From NCBI GenBank assembly GCA_963831235.1, contig CAWHPS010000028.1, forward strand, positions 1 to 13,318: a DNA stretch of 13,318 nt, in the 5' to 3' direction. Below are positions 13,204 through 13,318 of the stretch, one piece after another; positions within the stretch are counted from its first letter, which is position 1, and the number at the start of each line of letters is the position of its first letter. The notes under the pieces were generated by a model. It was not told where the DNA came from. It did not search any database and was given only the letters and a program-made list of their open reading frames with translations. Origin of the DNA: CAWHPS01 sp963831235. Lineage in GTDB: Bacteria > Fibrobacterota > OXYB2-FULL-49-7 > JAEUSG01. The position numbers were made by a program, and so were the translations under genes.

Positions 13204-13318
13204 ATGGTCAGGAAATTTTCTAAAAAGGGACAACATCAAGGTACGCACAGTATTAATTTCAATACTGACGGGCTTGCCAATGGGATATATATTTATGAGT
13301 TAAAGGCTGACCGTTTTG
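13181..13318 (+). pseudogene. Third T9SS type A-like sorting tail, apparently frameshifted and cut by the window
   Basis: From 13204 a frame reads MVRKFSKKGQHQGTH, SINFNTDGLANGIYIYEL and KADRF, running off the right edge. This matches the T9SS type A tail pattern of a charged strand, GxHxIxF, GLxxGIYxYxLxA. The segment just upstream in another frame, ELMLFESGR (13175-13201), supplies the usual xLxLFxxxGR strand. Joining the two needs a frame change around 13201-13204, one base lost or two gained, which suggests a decayed gene. The end of the tail is outside the window. It differs clearly in sequence from copies 1 and 2. Confidence 0.5.

Overview
The window looks like a chromosomal segment of a Gram-negative bacterium of the FCB superphylum, most plausibly a Fibrobacterota/Chitinispirillum-like lineage. 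The clues are a secreted PEGA / thrombospondin type-3 / OmpA-like envelope protein, three stretches near the right end that encode type IX secretion (T9SS)-style C-terminal sorting tails, and moderate-to-low GC. The assignment is an inference; no rRNA or ribosomal protein is present to test it.

Layout. The left edge (1-168) has no convincing gene, only short repeats. It is followed by tRNA-Leu(UAA) and a small zinc-ribbon/DUF2007 protein on the + strand. Positions 716-5169 form a minus-strand block transcribed right to left: the PEGA/TSP3/OmpA-like envelope protein, a PAS-PAS-GGDEF-HD-GYP protein that should both make and degrade c-di-GMP, a STAS anti-sigma-factor antagonist and a tiny, extremely acidic protein. 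A 237-bp divergent promoter region separates this block from a 414-residue calcineurin-like phosphoesterase. From 6745 a compact + strand operon encodes an FmdB-type zinc ribbon, a second CxxC protein and the radical SAM enzyme AmrS of the AmmeMemoRadiSam group. A membrane-anchored PAS/HD-GYP phosphodiesterase follows. Next come tRNA-Glu(CUC) and a tightly overlapped trio: folK (folate), a deoxynucleoside kinase and panB (pantothenate).

The right end (11907-13318) differs from the rest. It holds a possible truncated minus-strand gene, two related 3' gene ends encoding T9SS-type sorting tails that lie as a direct repeat about 900 bp apart on either side of a polysaccharide deacetylase gene, and a third, different sorting tail that runs off the window and appears frameshifted. 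This reads as a gene-decay and rearrangement zone next to an otherwise orderly housekeeping region.

Two themes stand out. One is c-di-GMP signalling: two HD-GYP proteins, one with an intact GGDEF site, the latter beside an envelope protein and a STAS switch. The other is a run of small CxxC metal-site proteins beside AmrS. I see no CRISPR array, transposase or phage genes. I cannot claim a proven new system; the orphan sorting-tail repeats and the zinc-ribbon/AmrS operon are the best leads.
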